From an uncultured Collinsella sp. (lineage in GTDB: Bacteria; Actinomycetota; Coriobacteriia; Coriobacteriales; Coriobacteriaceae), in the NCBI GenBank assembly GCA_902489515.1, contig CABUAL010000109.1:1-6384 (forward strand): 6,384 nt of DNA, read 5' to 3'. The stretch's first letter is position 1, and every line of letters starts with the position of its first letter. The notes under the pieces were generated by a model. It was not told the origin of the DNA, did no database searches, and saw only the letters and a program-made list of their open reading frames with translations. The position numbers were made by a program, and so were the translations under genes. This document shows, one piece after another, positions 1-6,002 of the stretch.

Positions 1-139
1 CTAAAATTTCACCCTGGGGCTTTGGGAACGTACCTAACCGCCGCCAGCATCCCAATAACCTGCATCAACGTGAACAACATCCCAAAACAACCCCCCTGAG
101 CACGCTAAATGAACGAAATGTTGTTAGCCGCTACTCAAA

Positions 140-168
140 TTAGTTTCACTAACAGCTTGTGCTAGGAT
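140..168 (+). promoter_or_regulatory. Possible extended -10 promoter (weak)
   Basis: TGCTAGGAT at 160-168 resembles an extended -10 element (TG-N then TAGGAT, four of six matches to TATAAT). The best -35 candidate at 17-bp spacing, TTAGTT at 140-145, is poor. If real, transcription would begin around 175-180 and give a leader of about 450 nt before the loaP start. This is a pattern match only, offered because no better promoter is visible in the leader. Confidence 0.2.
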
Positions 169-180
169 ACCTAACGTTAC

Positions 181-429
181 ATGAGTTCAACTGCGCTCGC
201 GGTTCCAGCAAACCTCAAAGCGCAGGGTCGATCAGCATCCGGCCGTAACGGCGGTGCCAGAAACACCACGAGCTCCAATAAAGAAGTCATGCGACTTTAT
301 TTATTTGCATTGAATTATTCAAAAGATGCAAATGAACAATTGTTGTATGTCAACACGTTGCAGTTCTTCAGCTGTTTGCGTGCGGTCCAGTTTTGTACCC
401 GCTTGACTGGCTCGCACGCAGCCAGCTGA
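181..429 (+). CDS. Doubtful small ORF, 82 codons
   Basis: An ATG-started frame of 82 codons sits upstream of loaP. I do not recognise the product: it has no signal peptide, membrane segment or known motif, and the N-terminal third is Ala/Ser/Gly/Asn-rich while the rest has scattered cysteines. The nearest purine-rich stretch, AGGA at 164-167, is 13 bases from the ATG and is a poor ribosome binding site. The frame runs across the palindrome cluster at 303-355 and its stop overlaps the end of the hairpin at 407-425, which argues that the DNA is kept for structure rather than coding. Most likely a chance ORF; it could be a leader peptide if the transcript starts upstream. Confidence 0.13.
   Translation: MSSTALAVPANLKAQGRSASGRNGGARNTTSSNKEVMRLYLFALNYSKDANEQLLYVNTLQFFSCLRAVQFCTRLTGSHAAS
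303..355. repeat. Cluster of nested palindromes, operator-like
   Basis: Three dyads sit back to back in an AT-rich stretch. ATTTGCAT (303-310) is the exact inverse of ATGCAAAT (326-333), and inside it lies the 13-bp palindrome TTGAATTATTCAA (310-322). AACAATTGTT (335-344) is a perfect 10-bp palindrome, and TGTTG (341-345) pairs with CAACA (351-355) across a 5-nt gap. Such density of symmetry in a non-coding region upstream of an operon fits binding sites for one or more dimeric DNA-binding regulators. No regulator gene is visible in the window, so the partner is unknown. Confidence 0.4.
407..425 (+). promoter_or_regulatory. Short perfect hairpin in leader
   Basis: CTGGCT (407-412) pairs perfectly with AGCCAG (420-425) around the 7-nt loop CGCACGC. 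No T-run follows, so it is not an intrinsic terminator. LoaP proteins are known to recognise an RNA hairpin in the leader of their target operons, and this small stem-loop is one of the candidates in the window for such a site. The assignment is inference from position. Confidence 0.3.
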
Positions 430-511
430 GGTTGTGGGCAAACTTGCGATACATGCCTACAGCCTCAGTGCTGCACTCGTACATACCGTTCACGGTGGGG
501 CAGAGCCACGT

Positions 512-611
512 GCTTGTCTGACTGGGCTCAGGGTTTGAATATGGAGCGCCTTCGCGCACAAGCGCCCTGGCGTAGCCATACCCAAACCTCGTGAGCCACA
601 CGTAAGACAGC
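512..611 (+). ncRNA. Long imperfect stem-loop abutting the loaP RBS
   Basis: Both arms pair over ~100 nt in register: GC 512-513 with 610-611, TGTCT 515-519 with AGACA 605-609, GGCTCA 525-530 with TGAGCC 592-597, GGGTTTG 531-537 with CAAACCT 583-589, TATGG 540-544 with CCATA 576-580, GCGCC 546-550 with GGCGT 569-573, and GCGC 554-557 with GCGC 562-565 closing the loop ACAA (558-561). That is 34 pairs, two of them G-T wobbles, interrupted by small internal loops and bulges. The 3' foot ends one base before the purine-rich ribosome binding site of loaP. No T-run follows. It could be a cis-acting leader element (antitermination site, translational control of loaP, or processing site) or a separate structured RNA. 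It matches no RNA family that I know. Confidence 0.5.
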
Positions 612-618
612 AAGGGGG
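612..618 (+). promoter_or_regulatory. Ribosome binding site that decides the loaP start
   Basis: AAGGGGG at 612-618 is the only strong Shine-Dalgarno sequence here. Three GTG codons in one frame follow, at 618, 621 and 627. The first overlaps the SD itself and the second is only two bases away, whereas GTG 627 has a normal 8-base spacing and puts the conserved W-Y-V-I-Q-V at the very N-terminus, as NusG-family proteins usually have it. Confidence 0.6.
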
Positions 619-626
619 TGGTGCTC

Positions 627-1172
627 GTGTGGTATGTGATCCAGGTCATTAACGGTCGCGAAGACGTAATGCGCGAGCGCATCGAGCGTATGGTGCCGGC
701 GAGCGCCATGCAAGAGCTCTTTTATCCCCAATTTCAAACCGAGATTAAAGTACACGGCGAATGGGTCGATACGACCAAGCCGCTCTTTCCCGGTTACCTT
801 ATCTGCGATACGGCAGATCCCCGCACCGTGCAACAGTATCTGCTGCGTATGGACGACTTTGCCCGGGTGTTATCCCAGGACGGTCAGTTTGTGCCGCTGG
901 CAAAAGAAGAGGTCCAGCTTATTGGCGGCTTTACGCATAGGGGAGACCGCGTAGTGCCCATGAGTGAGGCCCTAAAAGACGGTGACCGGGTCGTAGTGAC
1001 GGCAGGTCCGCTGCTGGGCCACGAAGGCCTTATCAAAACCATTAACAGACGCAAGAGCACTGCTTATTTGGAGCTCGATCTGTGCGGCCGACGCGTAACT
1101 ACGCGCGTTGGCCTTGCCGTGCTTTCGGCTGAGCAGCGCGTAATGCGAAACCTTAAAAAGGCGATTGCCTAG
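627..1172 (+). CDS. loaP: LoaP-type NusG paralog, transcription antiterminator
   Basis: A NusG-family protein of 181 residues from the GTG at 627 (184 if the GTG at 618 is used). The NGN domain covers about residues 1-100, opening with MWYVIQVINGRE and carrying the family's KPLFPGYLIC segment at 51-60. A KOW domain follows at about 118-150 (DGDRVVVTAGPLLGHEG). In this family the NGN domain binds the clamp helices of RNA polymerase and the KOW domain contacts RNA or partner factors. It is not the housekeeping nusG: there is no secE or ribosomal-protein neighbour, and the gene stands first in a polysaccharide operon. That position, the KPLFPGY motif and the length fit LoaP, which promotes read-through of terminators in long biosynthetic operons. 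RfaH-like specialisation is the alternative. An 80-bp gap with a GC-rich hairpin separates it from the next gene. Family is near certain; the LoaP subtype is likely. Confidence 0.88.
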   Translation: MWYVIQVINGREDVMRERIERMVPASAMQELFYPQFQTEIKVHGEWVDTTKPLFPGYLICDTADPRTVQQYLLRMDDFARVLSQDGQFVPLAKEEVQLIGGFTHRGDRVVPMSEALKDGDRVVVTAGPLLGHEGLIKTINRRKSTAYLELDLCGRRVTTRVGLAVLSAEQRVMRNLKKAIA

Positions 1173-1202
1173 CTGCTGGCGGCTGTTTAACGGAGCAAGG
1201 GG

Positions 1203-1229
1203 GATCCCCGAGGCGGGGATAACGGGATC
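1203..1229 (+). promoter_or_regulatory. GC-rich hairpin with two exclusive pairings after loaP
   Basis: In the loaP-dehydratase gap, ATCCCC (1204-1209) pairs with GGGGAT (1215-1220); the stem can extend by G1210-C1214 to leave a 3-nt loop. The same 5' arm, GATCCC (1203-1208), can instead pair with GGGATC (1224-1229), and the two folds exclude each other. No T-run follows, so it is not a standard terminator. Its place, directly after the antiterminator gene and upstream of the first enzyme gene, suits a LoaP recognition site, a pause site or a translational switch. Function is inferred from position only. Confidence 0.4.
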
Positions 1230-1252
1230 AATAGGGAAGAGAAGAACTTATT

Positions 1253-3133
1253 TTGAACACCAAATCTAAGAGCGCAAAGCAAAAAGGGAAGCTGAGTGCG
1301 TTTGAACCGTATGCGTTGATGGCATATGACATTGTGGCAACTTTTATTGCCGTGTTTGTCGCATCATGGGGAACGCAGCATTGGGCGACGCTCAGCGGGG
1401 CAGCCGGTGCATGTCCGGCTATTCTTGTTCTTGCGCTTGTTAACGTTGTCGTCTTTTGGTTCTTCCATATGTATAGCAGCTTGTGGCGCTATGCAAGCAT
1501 TTCCGAGGCTGGACGTATTGTTGCTGCTGTAACGGTAAGCTCAGTTATTGGCGACGTTATCTTTAACGTGTTATTTGGCAAGGGCATGACCCTTCGTGAG
1601 GACGTTATGGCATGGGCTGTCGTCCTCATTATTTGCGGTGGCGGCCGTTTTGCCATACGTGCAATATATGGTAGCCAGCTCTGGCGCTTTAAAAGCAATT
1701 CCGATGCGCATCTCCCGCGTACGCTCATCGTAGGAGCAGGGGAGACCGGCTCTCTCTCCATCAAACGTATGCTCAACGGAGACCCTGATATGATCGGTGA
1801 TCCGGTTGCCGTTGTTGACGATGACCCCAATAAGCAAAACCAGCGTATTCATGACGTAAAGGTCTGCGGTACTTGCGCCGATATCCCTACTATTGCGCAC
1901 GATTGTGAAGCGGAGCAGATTGTCGTGGCAATTCCGAGCGCCACGCATGAAGAGCGTCAGCGTATCTATGACCTGTGCATGAAGACGGGTCTTAGGGTCC
2001 TTACGCTCCCCAATGTCCGCGATATTCCGCAGGATGGTGTAGGCAGGGTTGCCCTTCGTGAGGTCGAGATCAGCGACTTGCTTTCTCGCGAGGAGAAGTC
2101 GCTTGATCTTAACCAGATGGGTTACGTTACCGGTAAGCGCATTTTAGTCACGGGCGGCGGCGGATCTATTGGCTCAGAGCTTGTACGCCAGCTGCTTCCG
2201 GCTAAGCCTGCGCAAATCGTGTTGTTCGACATTTACGAGAACACTACCTACGAGCTGTATCACGACATCATCAAGACCGCTCATGATCAAGGCACTGATA
2301 TTCAAGTCTATATCGGCTCCATTACGCATCTCCCAGCGATTACCAAGGTTTTTGAGAAGTACCATCCTCAAGTTGTTTTCCACGCGGCAGCCCACAAGCA
2401 CGTTCCCCTTATGGAACACAACGCCCGCGAGGCAATCGAGAATAACGTTTTTGGCACACTCAACGTCGTGCGTCTTGCTGACAAGTACCAGTGCAGCCAC
2501 TATGTGCAAATTTCTACCGATAAGGCCGTTAATCCCACTAACGTAATGGGCGCCACCAAGCGTATGGACGAGATGATCGTTCAGTATTACGCGGCAAACA
2601 GTAAGACTATCTTTACGGCTGTTCGCTTTGGCAATGTTCTGGGTAGTCACGGATCGGTCATCCCGCTGTTTAAACGCCAGCTTCGTGAGGGTGGCCCTAT
2701 CACCATTACGCACAAGGACATCACGCGTTACTTCATGACCATCCCGGAGGCTAGCAAGCTTGTCATTACTGCCGGCGCTTTGGCGCATGGCGGCGAAATT
2801 TTTGTACTGGACATGGGCGAGCCGGTCAAGATCTACGACCTTGCCATCAACCTTATTACGCTGAGCGGTCTTAAGCCTGGCAAAGATATCCAAATCAAAG
2901 AGGTCGGCCTGCGTCCTGGCGAAAAGATGTACGAGGAGCTCCTTATGGACAATGAGCAGCTCCTGCCTACCGAGCACTCCGAGATCCGCATTTCCACAGC
3001 CGAGGCCGACAAGATGGAAGAGATTAAAGACAAGCTCGAGAAGCTTCACGACTGCCTCGACAAGGATAACGACACGGTTAAGTCCGTGCTCGCTGAGGTT
3101 GTACCTACGTATCATCCGCAGTTTAACGATTAG
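1253..3133 (+). CDS. Membrane UDP-sugar 4,6-dehydratase, PglF/CapD/WbpM type
   Basis: A 626-residue polysaccharide biosynthesis nucleoside-diphosphate sugar dehydratase, full length for the family. Four hydrophobic segments (about 22-41, 55-74, 86-107, 117-133) anchor it in the membrane. A first Rossmann-like region starts at RTLIVGAGETG (156-166) and the catalytic extended-SDR domain at RILVTGGGGSIGSEL (296-310), with the NAD(P)-binding GGxGxxG. Catalytic landmarks are HAAAHKHVPLME (377-388), STDKAVNPTNVMGATK (421-436) with T422-D423-K424, and M432/K436, where methionine replaces the usual SDR tyrosine as in PglF and WbpM. The expected reaction is UDP-GlcNAc to UDP-2-acetamido-2,6-dideoxy-4-hexulose; some relatives epimerise at C5 instead. 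Start is TTG 1253 with AGAAG (1240-1244) at 8 bases; the next in-frame ATG (1319) would cut into the first membrane helix. The aminotransferase 15 bases downstream would use the product. Confidence 0.93.
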   Translation: MNTKSKSAKQKGKLSAFEPYALMAYDIVATFIAVFVASWGTQHWATLSGAAGACPAILVLALVNVVVFWFFHMYSSLWRYASISEAGRIVAAVTVSSVIGDVIFNVLFGKGMTLREDVMAWAVVLIICGGGRFAIRAIYGSQLWRFKSNSDAHLPRTLIVGAGETGSLSIKRMLNGDPDMIGDPVAVVDDDPNKQNQRIHDVKVCGTCADIPTIAHDCEAEQIVVAIPSATHEERQRIYDLCMKTGLRVLTLPNVRDIPQDGVGRVALREVEISDLLSREEKSLDLNQMGYVTGKRILVTGGGGSIGSELVRQLLPAKPAQIVLFDIYENTTYELYHDIIKTAHDQGTDIQVYIGSITHLPAITKVFEKYHPQVVFHAAAHKHVPLMEHNAREAIENNVFGTLNVVRLADKYQCSHYVQISTDKAVNPTNVMGATKRMDEMIVQYYAANSKTIFTAVRFGNVLGSHGSVIPLFKRQLREGGPITITHKDITRYFMTIPEASKLVITAGALAHGGEIFVLDMGEPVKIYDLAINLITLSGLKPGKDIQIKEVGLRPGEKMYEELLMDNEQLLPTEHSEIRISTAEADKMEEIKDKLEKLHDCLDKDNDTVKSVLAEVVPTYHPQFND

Positions 3134-3148
3134 GAATAAGGAGCTAAG

Positions 3149-4402
3149 ATGGACATTAAACCCTTCGAGAACAAAGTTTGGCTTAGCTCGCCGACCATGC
3201 ACGGCGATGAGCTCAAATACATTACCAAGGCATATGAGACCAACTGGATGTCGACGGTAGGGGAGAATATCAACGAAGTCGAGCGCCAAATGGCCGAGAA
3301 GATTGGCTGCGGCTATGCCGTTGCCCTTTCTTGTGGTACTTCAGCGCTGCATCTTGCCATGAAGCTCGCTGGAATTAAGCCCGGTGATGAGGTCCTTTGC
3401 AGCGATATGACGTTTGACGCTACGGTAAACCCAGTTGTTTACGAGGGCGGTGTTCCTGTATTTATCGATACCGAGCGTGACACTTGGAATATGGATCCCG
3501 TAGCTCTTGAAAAGGCCTTCGAACTGCATCCGACTGCAAAGGTCGTTGTGGCGGCGCATCTTTACGGTACGCCCGGCAAAGTCGAAGAGCTTCGTTCAAT
3601 TTGCGATGCGCACGGGGCTGCCCTTGTTGAGGATGCTGCTGAGTCGCTTGGCGCCACGTATAAGGGTCGTCAGACTGGTACTTTTGGTGACATCAGCGCC
3701 ATTAGCTTTAACGGCAATAAGATCATTACCGGTTCCGCTGGTGGCATGCTTTTAACTGATAGCAAAGAGGCAGCCGATAAAGCGCGCAAATGGTCGACCC
3801 AGTCGCGTGAAGCTGCCCCTTGGTATCAGCATGAGGAACTTGGCTATAACTATCGTATGAGCAACGTGATTGCCGGTGTCGTGCGTGGCCAGATTCCGTA
3901 TCTGGAGGAGCATATTGCCCAAAAGAAGGCTATTTATATGCGTTACAAAGAGGGCTTCAAGGGTCTGCCGGTTTGCATGAACCCCTACGACCCTAACGTT
4001 TGTGAGCCGAACTTCTGGCTTTCTTGTATGCTGATTGAGCCCGATGCGATGTGCAAGCAGGTTCGTGGCGAAAGTGAGGCGCTTTACGTAAGCGAACCTG
4101 GAAAGAGCTGCCCCACCGAGATTCTTGAGGCTATTGCCGCCATCAATGCCGAGGGCCGTCCCATTTGGAAGCCCATGCATATGCAGCCTATTTATCGCAT
4201 GAATGCTTTCGTAACGCGCGAGGGCAATGGTCGAGCTAAGACCAATGCGTATATTTCCGGCGGTGCAACGGGCGCAGATGGCTTGCCTTTGGATGTGGGC
4301 GCTGACATCTTCCATCGTGGTCTCTGCCTGCCCTCCGACAACAAGATGACTCCCGAGCAGCAGGACGTAATCATCGAAGTTATTAGGCGTTGTTTTGAGT
4401 AG
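3149..4402 (+). CDS. DegT/PglE-family PLP sugar aminotransferase
   Basis: A 417-residue DegT/DnrJ/EryC1 (fold type I) aminotransferase. Visible landmarks are the cofactor-phosphate loop CGTSALHLA (62-70), the DMTFDATVNPVVYEG segment (86-100), VEDAAESLGA (160-169) with the Asp contacting the pyridine nitrogen, and SFNGNKIITGSAGG (186-199) with K191 as the predicted Schiff-base lysine. The C-terminal part carries GRPIWKPMHMQP and a GADIFHRGLCLPSDNKM segment typical of UDP-4-keto-sugar transaminases. Expected reaction: transfer of the amino group from glutamate to the C4 ketone made by the preceding dehydratase, giving a UDP-4-amino-4,6-dideoxy-N-acetylhexosamine. The ATG has a strong AAGGAG (3138-3143) at 5 bases, and the gene starts 15 bases after the dehydratase stop. 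Codons are only moderately GC-ending, unlike the genes downstream. Family certain; exact sugar inferred from context. Confidence 0.93.
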   Translation: MDIKPFENKVWLSSPTMHGDELKYITKAYETNWMSTVGENINEVERQMAEKIGCGYAVALSCGTSALHLAMKLAGIKPGDEVLCSDMTFDATVNPVVYEGGVPVFIDTERDTWNMDPVALEKAFELHPTAKVVVAAHLYGTPGKVEELRSICDAHGAALVEDAAESLGATYKGRQTGTFGDISAISFNGNKIITGSAGGMLLTDSKEAADKARKWSTQSREAAPWYQHEELGYNYRMSNVIAGVVRGQIPYLEEHIAQKKAIYMRYKEGFKGLPVCMNPYDPNVCEPNFWLSCMLIEPDAMCKQVRGESEALYVSEPGKSCPTEILEAIAAINAEGRPIWKPMHMQPIYRMNAFVTREGNGRAKTNAYISGGATGADGLPLDVGADIFHRGLCLPSDNKMTPEQQDVIIEVIRRCFE

Positions 4403-5060
4403 GCTTGGTAACGAGACGTTCTATCAGCGATATGGCAAACGAGTCATTGACCTGTGCCTGTCTCTTGTCCTGCTCATTCTCTTCTGGTGGGTACTGGCGA
4501 TCGTGGCAATTCTGGTGCGCGTAAAATTGGGCAGCCCTGTGCTGTTCCGCCAGCCGCGTCCCGGCCGCGACGAGAAAGTGTTCAACCTATATAAGTTTCG
4601 CACGATGACCGACGAGCGCGACGCCGACGGAAACCTGCTGCCCGACGAGCGGCGCCTGACGAAGTTCGGCCGCGCCCTGCGCTCCACGAGCCTGGACGAA
4701 CTGCCCGAGGTGTTCAACATCGTCAGGGGTGACATGGCGATCATCGGGCCAAGGCCGCTTCTAGTCGAGTACCTGCCCTACTACAACGACCGCGAGAGAC
4801 TCCGTCATTGCGTGCGGCCCGGTCTCACCGGGCTCGCGCAGGTCAACGGGCGCAACTCCCTCAAGTGGGGCGAGCGTTTCGAGCTCGACGCTGAGTATGT
4901 GGAGAGCATCAACCTCGCCAATGACGTTCACATCTTCCTGAGGACGATCGGCAAGGCGCTGAGCCGCAGCGACGTCTCGGACAACACAGCCGCAACTGAA
5001 GGCAACTTCGCGGAAATCAGGTCCCGCGAGATCACAAGGGGGAAAGCAGCTGATGAGTAA
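4395..5060 (+). CDS. PglC-type phosphoglycosyl transferase (undecaprenyl-P sugar-1-P transferase)
   Basis: A 221-residue bacterial sugar transferase of the small monotopic type (PglC size, not the ~470-residue WbaP size). A single hydrophobic re-entrant segment lies at about 17-43. GSPVLFRQPRPG (46-57) and YKFRTM (66-71) follow, then the catalytic D101-E102 dyad in SLDELPEVFN, GDMAIIGPRPL (112-122) and RPGLTGLAQVNGRN (141-154). It moves a sugar-1-phosphate from its UDP carrier to undecaprenyl phosphate at the inner membrane face, the first lipid-linked step of the glycan; the probable substrate is the amino-dideoxy sugar made upstream. Start TTG 4395 overlaps the aminotransferase by 8 bases and is the only in-frame start before the conserved region; with only a weak AGG before it, translation is probably coupled. 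Third-position GC rises sharply within the first ~75 codons, a possible recombination point. Confidence 0.92.
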   Translation: MSRLGNETFYQRYGKRVIDLCLSLVLLILFWWVLAIVAILVRVKLGSPVLFRQPRPGRDEKVFNLYKFRTMTDERDADGNLLPDERRLTKFGRALRSTSLDELPEVFNIVRGDMAIIGPRPLLVEYLPYYNDRERLRHCVRPGLTGLAQVNGRNSLKWGERFELDAEYVESINLANDVHIFLRTIGKALSRSDVSDNTAATEGNFAEIRSREITRGKAADE

Positions 5061-5998
5061 CGGAACCAACATCCTCATCCTGAGCGCGGGAACGCGCGAC
5101 AAGGTCGTGCAGTACTTCAAGCGCTCGCTCGCGGGCCGAGGCAGGGTACTCGCTACCGACATGAGCGAGTACGCGCCCGCCATCTACGAGGCCGACGAGC
5201 ACTTCATCGTACCGCGTATGACCGACGAGGGATACCTCGACGTCATACTCGAGATCTGCAGAGACTACGACGTCAAAGGTGTTCTCTCCCTCATCGACCC
5301 CGAGCTCTCCCTGCTCGCGAAGAACGCGGGCCGTTTCGAGGCCGTGGGGACCACGGTCATCGGATCCTCCTACGACCTCTGTGAGCTCGCGCTCGACAAG
5401 TTCGAGATGTTCAAGTGGCTCTCCTCCCACGGCTACCGCTGCGCACGCTCCTGGATGGATCGCGGCGAGTTCCACCGAGCCTACGACTGTGGCGAGGTCG
5501 GGTTCCCCGTGTTCGTGAAGCCCGCTAGGGGCAGCGCGAGTCTCGCCATCTCCAAGGTCTCGGACGCCGACTACCTCGACCTTATGCTCGCCCAGGGCGA
5601 CGGGCTTATGATTCAGGAGTTCCTGGACGGCCAGGAGATCGGCGCCGACGTCTATGTGGACATGGTTAGCGGTGAGGTCGTCTCCATCTTCACCAAGAAG
5701 AAGCTGAAGATGCGCGCCGGCGAGACCGACAAGGCCGTCTCCTTCAAGGACCCCGTGCTCTTCGAGCTGATCGAGAGGTTCGTGAGGGAGACAGGCTTCA
5801 AGGGCCAGGTCGACATCGACGTATTCAATATCGGCGGCGAGCGGAGTGACCACCCCGCACGCCTACGAGTCCGGGTGCGACCACATCGAGCTTATCGTCA
5901 ACAACCTCGACGGGGTGGCCAACAAGCCGCGCATAGGGGAGTATGACGAGGGGATCGTGATGATGAAGTACAACGAAATTATGACGCTGAGGGGATAG
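5053..5998 (+). pseudogene. ATP-grasp carboxylate-amine ligase-like gene, disrupted near 5841
   Basis: ATG 5053 (SD AAGGGGGAAAG, 5036-5046; 8-base overlap with the preceding gene) opens a 297-codon frame ending at 5946. Residues 1-263 match an ATP-grasp family common beside pglC-like genes: NILILSAGTRDKVV (6-19), LIDPELSLLAKN (80-91), DKFEMFKWL (115-123), FPVFVKPARGSAS (151-163) with the ATP-binding Lys, IQEFLDGQEIGADVY (187-201), KMRAGETDKAVS (219-230) and GQVDIDVFNIGGE (251-263). The frame then turns into an Arg-rich shadow. In another frame from about 5846 the conserved tail resumes (TTPHAYESGCDHIELIVNNL, then GEYDEGIVMMKYNE) and stops at TAG 5996-5998. The expected E-x-N-P-R-F-G-G metal-binding segment is absent, so a deletion of roughly ten codons with a frame change is inferred. 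These enzymes join a carboxylate to an amine via an acyl phosphate; this copy should be inactive unless the break is a sequencing or assembly artefact. Confidence 0.82.
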
Positions 5999-6002
5999 CG
6001 GC

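Larger units (their letters stand above)
1..617 (+). other. Gene-poor upstream/leader region
   Basis: No reading frame here is convincing as a gene. An 82-codon frame opens at ATG 181 and closes at 429, but it has no well-placed Shine-Dalgarno sequence, no recognisable domain, and a composition that changes abruptly (GC-rich first part, AT-rich around 295-350). A frame open from the window edge to TGA 97-99 encodes nothing recognisable. What the region does hold is structure: nested inverted repeats at 303-355, a perfect short hairpin at 407-425 and a ~100-nt imperfect hairpin at 512-611. A long untranslated leader is plausible because the first gene downstream encodes an antiterminator and such operons often carry their control sequences in the leader. 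I see no intrinsic terminator (GC-rich stem followed by a T-run) in it. Confidence 0.55.

Noticed and set aside
31..175. 8-bp direct repeat TACCTAAC at 31-38 and 168-175
   Set aside because: Two copies of an 8-mer in AT/C-rich intergenic DNA are weak evidence; no flanking structure supports an attachment site or iteron.
91..618. Long-range pairing of the C-run at 91-96 with the G-run of the loaP Shine-Dalgarno
   Set aside because: Only five to six G-C pairs over 500 nt, and not supported by neighbouring complementarity.
368..833. Overlapping minus-strand frames opposite the leader and loaP (113 and 101 codons)
   Set aside because: They lie antisense to the long hairpin and to the conserved NGN domain, show no domain or ribosome binding site, and are explained as shadows.
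1204..1220. Intrinsic terminator after loaP
   Set aside because: The stem is GC-rich but no T-run follows, and the next gene belongs to the same apparent operon.
1590..2692. CTTCGTGAGG repeated three times within the dehydratase gene
   Set aside because: Each copy encodes Leu-Arg-Glu in frame with the same preferred codons; coding coincidence.
2174..3289. A 371-codon minus-strand frame opposite the dehydratase
   Set aside because: Long only because the + strand gene has few codons that read as stops in antisense; the + frame carries clear SDR motifs and the minus product has none.
5032..5853. A 273-codon minus-strand frame opposite the ATP-grasp gene
   Set aside because: High-GC antisense shadow of a strongly GC3-biased gene; the + strand has the recognised motifs.
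5842..5946. The Arg-rich C-terminal 35 residues of the 297-codon ATP-grasp frame as a genuine new tail
   Set aside because: The conserved family C-terminus is readable in another frame over the same bases, so this tail is out-of-frame read-through.
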